Shown here one piece after another: positions 63,450 through 64,000 of a DNA stretch of 64,000 nucleotides (position 1 is its first letter; the number at the start of each line of letters is the position of its first letter). The notes beneath the pieces are model-generated. The model made no database searches and was not told the origin of the DNA. It saw nothing but the letters and a program-made list of their open reading frames with translations. The stretch is from DATMNI01 sp963817515 (GTDB taxonomy: Bacteria; Acidobacteriota; Terriglobia; Bryobacterales; Bryobacteraceae): assembly GCA_963817515.1 (NCBI GenBank), contig CAWFPJ010000031.1:868001-932000 (forward strand), written 5' to 3'. The position numbers and the translations under genes are program-made.

Positions 63450-64000
63450 TTAAGCCATCGCGAACCCGGGCAGGATGATGACCTTCTTCTGAATGGCGTA
63501 CTGCACCAATTGCGCTTTGTTGTGAATATCCAGCTTACGCATCAGGTTGAACTTGTGGGCCTCTACGGTTTTCACGCTCAGATTGAACTCGGCCGCAATC
63601 TCTTTTACCGTCTGGCCTTCCGCCAGCATCTTGAGAATCTCGCGCTCGCGCTTGGTCAAGGTTCCGAAGCGCGGCTGCCGCACGCCGCCTTCGCGGCCCT
63701 GGGTGCGAAGATCGTCCACCAGCCGCGTGAGCAGACGCGGGCTCAAAAAGCTGCCGCCAAGATGCACTTCGCGGATGGCCGTCAACAGTTGATCGGCCGG
63801 GCTGTCTTTCAAGATGTATCCGCCGGCGCCGATTTCCACGCACTCGGCCAGGTAGTCTTCGTCGTCATACATCGACAGGAATATGACGCGAGTCTCGGGG
63901 CGATCCTTGCGAATCTGCCGCGTGGCTTCGAAGCTGCTCATGCCGGTCATCCCGATGTCCATCAGGACGATATCGGGGCGCACCTGCCGTGCCAGCGCTA
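63450..64000 (-). CDS. NarL/FixJ-type response regulator with LuxR HTH, 5' end outside the window
   Basis: The frame is open to the window edge (ALARQVRPDIVLMDIGMTGM), so about the first 45 residues are missing. It has the phospho-acceptor region IVLMDIGM, the YILKDSPADQLL segment with the conserved Lys, a linker and a LuxR HTH (LTKREREILKMLAEGQTVKEIAAEFNLSVKTVEAHKFNLMRKL). It should bind DNA as a dimer when phosphorylated by a kinase encoded elsewhere. The C-terminal tail IQKKVIILPGFAMA is short. Confidence 0.92.
   Translation of the reverse strand, partial: ALARQVRPDIVLMDIGMTGMSSFEATRQIRKDRPETRVIFLSMYDDEDYLAECVEIGAGGYILKDSPADQLLTAIREVHLGGSFLSPRLLTRLVDDLRTQGREGGVRQPRFGTLTKREREILKMLAEGQTVKEIAAEFNLSVKTVEAHKFNLMRKLDIHNKAQLVQYAIQKKVIILPGFAMA

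Noticed and set aside
1..64000. tRNA, rRNA, riboswitch or insertion-sequence genes
   Set aside because: Intergenic stretches were read for cloverleaf ends, transposase remains and terminal inverted repeats with target duplications; none was convincing.

Overview
The window looks like part of a chromosome of a Solibacter/Bryobacter-type acidobacterium. The evidence is a high-GC, Gram-negative gene set; two secreted proteins that end in the C-terminal domain I know from Solibacter (family TIGR03437) behind Ig/BACON-like repeats; a DUF1552/DUF1592 pair; and several families of interspersed palindromes. The left end (mnmG-rsmG-parA-parB with an exact 16-bp parS at 976-991) is an origin-proximal arrangement. 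I found no rRNA, tRNA, CRISPR array or intact insertion sequence.

Layout. 1-3.1 kb: tRNA/rRNA modification, chromosome partition, a MerR regulator. 3.1-6.9 kb: DUF1552 and cytochrome-type DUF1592 genes. 6.9-10 kb: a small membrane ORF, an SDR and two medium-chain reductases. 10-15.2 kb (minus): SpoIIE-type phosphatase, secreted TIM-barrel hydrolase-like protein, TPR/outer-membrane-barrel protein. 15.3-21.3 kb: EamA exporter, aquaporin, phosphonoacetate-hydrolase-like enzyme, glutaryl-CoA dehydrogenase, membrane spermidine-synthase-like protein. 21.4-25.1 kb: a giant secreted repeat protein. 25.2-33.4 kb: lolA followed by a type IV pilus/type II secretion inner-membrane operon (pilC, pilB, pilM, pilN, pilO, pilP-like, pseudopilin-like) interrupted by palindromes and a tandem repeat. 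33.4-38.4 kb: cmk, lysC, PpiD-like foldase, DedA. 38.3-43.1 kb: transglutaminase-like protein, a coiled-coil protein, a 54-aa Cys/His protein not obvious from ORF size, an MFS transporter and a YfhO-type membrane protein. 43.1-45.8 kb: a response regulator and the 5-oxoprolinase genes pxpB-pxpC-pxpA. 45.8-47.5 kb: a second TIGR03437 protein. 47.5-54.2 kb (minus): a duplicated histidine-kinase/response-regulator cluster with gene relics between the copies. 54.4-62.7 kb (minus): a tightly overlapping operon of a secreted unknown protein, a truncated solute-binding protein, an NtrY-like kinase, an NtrC-like sigma-54 activator, a diadenylate-cyclase-like protein with an altered active site and a Ycf46-like AAA ATPase. 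The right end holds an L,D-transpeptidase and a LuxR-type regulator cut by the window edge.

The most interesting candidate system is the 54.4-62.7 kb operon. It appears to couple an envelope sensor and sigma-54 control to a DAC-fold protein lacking the usual RHR residues, and to an AAA ATPase.

A caution on quality: eleven genes carry apparent single-base frameshifts (twelve events), including the normally essential cmk. There is no shared slippery motif, so consensus errors are the likeliest explanation. I annotate these genes over their full corrected span and state where the frame changes.
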